A DNA stretch of 64,000 nt from Sphingobium sp. AP50 (lineage in GTDB: Bacteria; Pseudomonadota; Alphaproteobacteria; Sphingomonadales; Sphingomonadaceae): NCBI RefSeq assembly GCF_900109095.1, contig NZ_FNYZ01000001.1:372001-436000 (forward strand), read 5' to 3'. A program made the position numbers and the translations under genes. This document shows positions 62,217 through 64,000 of this stretch, piece after piece. A model generated the notes under the pieces. The model did no database searches. It had not been told where the DNA came from and was given only the letters and a program-made list of their open reading frames with translations. The first letter of the stretch is position 1; every line of letters begins with the position of its first letter.

Positions 62217-63443
62217 ATGACCCAGACGACCTATGAAGTGCAGCATGTGGAAGGCGGAAAGCCGGTCAAGATGTGGACGCGCGGCGTGCCCGTCGACGAC
62301 AAGGCGCGCGAGCAACTGCGCAAGGCGGCGCAGATGCCGTTCGTCTTCAAACATGTGGCGGCCATGCCCGACGTGCATGTCGGCATTGGCGCCACCGTCG
62401 GTTCGGTGATCCCGACCAAGGGTGCGGTGATCCCGGCGGCAGTAGGCGTGGACATTGGCTGCGGCATGATGGCGGCGCGCACATCCCTGATGGCGAGCGA
62501 TCTGCCCGACAATCTGGAAGGCATCCGATCGGCGATCGAGCGGGCGGTGCCGCATGGGCGTTCCGTAGGTCGCAGCAAGCGCGATACCGGTTCCTGGGGT
62601 GACCCGCCGGCGGAGATCGTGGAGGCCTGGGCGACCTTGGTCGCGCGGTTCGACCGGATCACGGACAAATATCCCCGGTTCAAGAACACGAACCAACTCA
62701 CCCATCTCGGCACGCTGGGGACGGGCAACCATTTCATCGAGCTGTGCCTCGATACTGAGCAGCGCGTGTGGATCATGCTCCATTCGGGCTCGCGCGGGGT
62801 AGGCAATGCGATCGGCACCTTCTTCATCGAACTGGCCAAGCAGGACATGCGCAAGTGGTTCATCAACCTGCCCGACGAGGATCTGGCCTATTTCCCGGAA
62901 GGGACCGACCATTTCGACGACTATGTCGAGGCGGTCGAATGGGCGCAGGACTTCGCGGCGCTGAACCGCCGGATGATGATGACCAACGTGATCCGGGCGC
63001 TGCGCGGTCAGATCGCTAAGCCCTTCGACGCCGAACTGGAAGCGGTGAACTGCCACCATAATTATGTGCGGCGGGAAAACCATTTCGGCGAAAATGTGCT
63101 CGTGACCCGCAAGGGCGCGGTGCGCGCGGCGGAGGGCGTGATGGGGATCATCCCCGGATCGATGGGCGCCAAGAGCTTCATCGTGCGCGGCCTTGGCAAC
63201 AAGGAGGCGTTCGAGAGCTGCTCGCACGGGGCGGGGCGGGTCATGTCGCGCACCCAGGCGAAGAAGCTGGTGACGCTCGACGAGCATATCGCCGACACGG
63301 CGGGCGTGGAGTGCCGCAAGGACGAAAGCGTCATCGACGAAACCCCGCGCGCCTACAAGCCGATCGAAGCCGTGATGGCCGCTCAGGCCGATCTGGTGGA
63401 GATCGTGCATACGTTGAAGCAGGTGGTGTGCGTGAAGGGGTGA
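62217..63443 (+). CDS. rtcB: RNA 3'-terminal phosphate/5'-OH ligase RtcB
   Basis: Joins 2',3'-cyclic-phosphate (or 3'-phosphate) and 5'-OH RNA ends using GTP and Mn2+. 408 residues, the short form. Metal and guanylate residues: VDIGCGMM (C82), LGTGNHFIEL (H172), NCHHNY (H280, H281) and the guanylylated histidine H337 in SCSHGAGRVMSR. Also GSRGVGN and PRAYKPIEAVMAAQADLVEIVHTLKQVVCVKG at the end. First gene of the RtcR-controlled unit. Confidence 0.96.
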   Translation: MTQTTYEVQHVEGGKPVKMWTRGVPVDDKAREQLRKAAQMPFVFKHVAAMPDVHVGIGATVGSVIPTKGAVIPAAVGVDIGCGMMAARTSLMASDLPDNLEGIRSAIERAVPHGRSVGRSKRDTGSWGDPPAEIVEAWATLVARFDRITDKYPRFKNTNQLTHLGTLGTGNHFIELCLDTEQRVWIMLHSGSRGVGNAIGTFFIELAKQDMRKWFINLPDEDLAYFPEGTDHFDDYVEAVEWAQDFAALNRRMMMTNVIRALRGQIAKPFDAELEAVNCHHNYVRRENHFGENVLVTRKGAVRAAEGVMGIIPGSMGAKSFIVRGLGNKEAFESCSHGAGRVMSRTQAKKLVTLDEHIADTAGVECRKDESVIDETPRAYKPIEAVMAAQADLVEIVHTLKQVVCVKG

Positions 63444-63488
63444 AACGGGATCAAGCGGCATGCCGGGGGCGTGCCGCCCCGTTTCACC

Positions 63489-63504
63489 GGCCGCGCAAGC
63501 GGCC
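63489..63504 (+). repeat. Hairpins between rtcB and the orphan gene
   Basis: GGCCGC-GCAA-GCGGCC, a 6-bp perfect stem with GNRA loop, preceded by GCGGCATG (63455-63462) / CGTGCCGC (63470-63477). There is no T-run, so read-through into the orphan gene and rtcA is expected. Confidence 0.5.
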
Positions 63505-63531
63505 GTGGCGCGGCATGACTAGGACCGAACG

Positions 63532-63963
63532 ATGTATAAAGCACTTTATTGTAACCGCTGCCGGACTCGGTTGACCTCGCCGCTCGACATTCGCCCAGCG
63601 ATTGAGTCGGATTCAATGCGCGGTCTTTCCAAAGATGGTCAGGACATAGCGCCCCAAGGCGTTGCCTATCTGTCTGACCGCATCGCGCCTTGGTTGGGTC
63701 GATATCATGGTCCTTTGTCCTTTGTCCCGCAATATTGGCTGAACCCAAATGACCTTGCCGATACAGTGTCGGATAGCGCTGACTCCCGGCTGACCGCCGG
63801 TTGTTGTGGGGTGGCGGGATTCAATGGGCCGAACCAGATATGCCGCTGCAAAGCGGTAATCGGTACGCTGCATGACGATTGCATGTGGCCGAGCTTTTTC
63901 ATTCCTGAACCCGCAACAACCACGATGCGGGACATGACGGACGATTACTGGAATTACGAATGA
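63532..63963 (+). CDS. Cys-rich orphan protein between rtcB and rtcA
   Basis: 143 residues, no known domain that I can name. Cys at 7 and 10 (YCNRC), 91, 92, 104, 106 and 117 (AGCCGVAGFNGPNQICRC then GTLHDDCMWPSFFIP). The spacing suggests one or two zinc sites. The second block resembles a poorly characterised family of small proteins with a GCCG-GPN-C-C-DC-W pattern. AGGA lies before the ATG. Its stop overlaps the rtcA ATG (ATGA), so it is translationally coupled to the RNA cyclase and probably belongs to the RNA-repair response. Confidence 0.8.
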   Translation: MYKALYCNRCRTRLTSPLDIRPAIESDSMRGLSKDGQDIAPQGVAYLSDRIAPWLGRYHGPLSFVPQYWLNPNDLADTVSDSADSRLTAGCCGVAGFNGPNQICRCKAVIGTLHDDCMWPSFFIPEPATTTMRDMTDDYWNYE

Positions 63964-64000
63964 TCATTATCGACGGATCGGAAGGCGAAGGTGGGGGGCA
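63960..64000 (+). CDS. rtcA: RNA 3'-terminal phosphate cyclase RtcA, start only
   Basis: The frame opens with MIIIDGSEGEGGG, the invariant RtcA N-terminus (IDGS-x-GEGGGQ), and is cut by the window end after 13 complete codons. RtcA converts RNA 3'-phosphate to 2',3'-cyclic phosphate using ATP. The ATG overlaps the stop of the orphan gene. Confidence 0.88.
   Translation, partial: MIIIDGSEGEGGG

Overview
The window is a GC-rich chromosomal segment of an alphaproteobacterium, most likely a sphingomonad (Sphingobium/Sphingomonas/Novosphingobium type). This is inferred from gene content and order: rpmF-plsX-fabH-ihfA-merR, a class I lysyl-tRNA synthetase, a bacteriophytochrome with an HWE-type kinase domain, a tonB-exbB-exbD-exbD operon, large TonB-dependent receptors, PHA synthase plus phasin, and small RcnB-like secreted proteins. 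Genes are tightly packed with many 4-base stop/start overlaps. There is no integrase, transposase, phage block or CRISPR array, so this looks like core genome with small accessory insertions.

Layout. 0-8 kb: truncated hemoglobin, a Rid-family protein, an ArsC-like reductase, GlpQ, an Rrf2 regulator, a YcbL-type MBL hydrolase, a MAPEG protein, then the lipid-synthesis cluster rpmF-plsX-fabH followed by ihfA and a MerR regulator. 8-14 kb: GNAT, SixA, a DinG/XPD-like helicase, PilZ and lysK. 14-20 kb: two RcnB-like secreted proteins flanking a 2OG-Fe(II) oxygenase, then bphO-bphP (heme oxygenase plus phytochrome kinase with a fused receiver). 20-27 kb: LigB-type dioxygenase, an orphan 2Fe-2S subunit, DUF2721, an aminotransferase, phaC, a repeat-containing phasin behind a TGCA-rich inverted repeat, and clpS. 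27-33 kb: a Ser/Asp-rich secreted-like protein, glpD-glpK, a MASE1-PAS-GGDEF protein and a MerC protein behind a Zur-like box. 33-46 kb: glpX, hom, the tonB-exb operon, PilZ, an ABC exporter, a methyltransferase-TM-anti-sigma-like fusion, a proline-rich membrane protein and queF. 46-60 kb: M1 peptidase, NUDIX, CoA-transferase, a phytase / purple-acid-phosphatase / TonB-receptor operon behind a good Pho box, OPT transporter, SGNH hydrolase and HspQ. 60-64 kb: tRNA-Ser(CGA) and the RNA-repair locus rtcR <-> rtcB - orphan gene - rtcA (cut by the window end).

Genes that work together: plsX/fabH (phospholipid and fatty acid initiation); phaC/phasin (carbon storage); glpD/glpK with glpX and glpQ (glycerol and glycerophosphodiester use, gluconeogenesis); tonB/exbBDD energising receptors such as the phytate-locus receptor; and RtcR, which would switch on rtcB-orphan-rtcA through a sigma-54 promoter. 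The most interesting unexplained items are the Cys-rich orphan translationally coupled to rtcA, the methyltransferase-anti-sigma-like fusion, and the phasin with five 12-residue repeats and a possible internal start.
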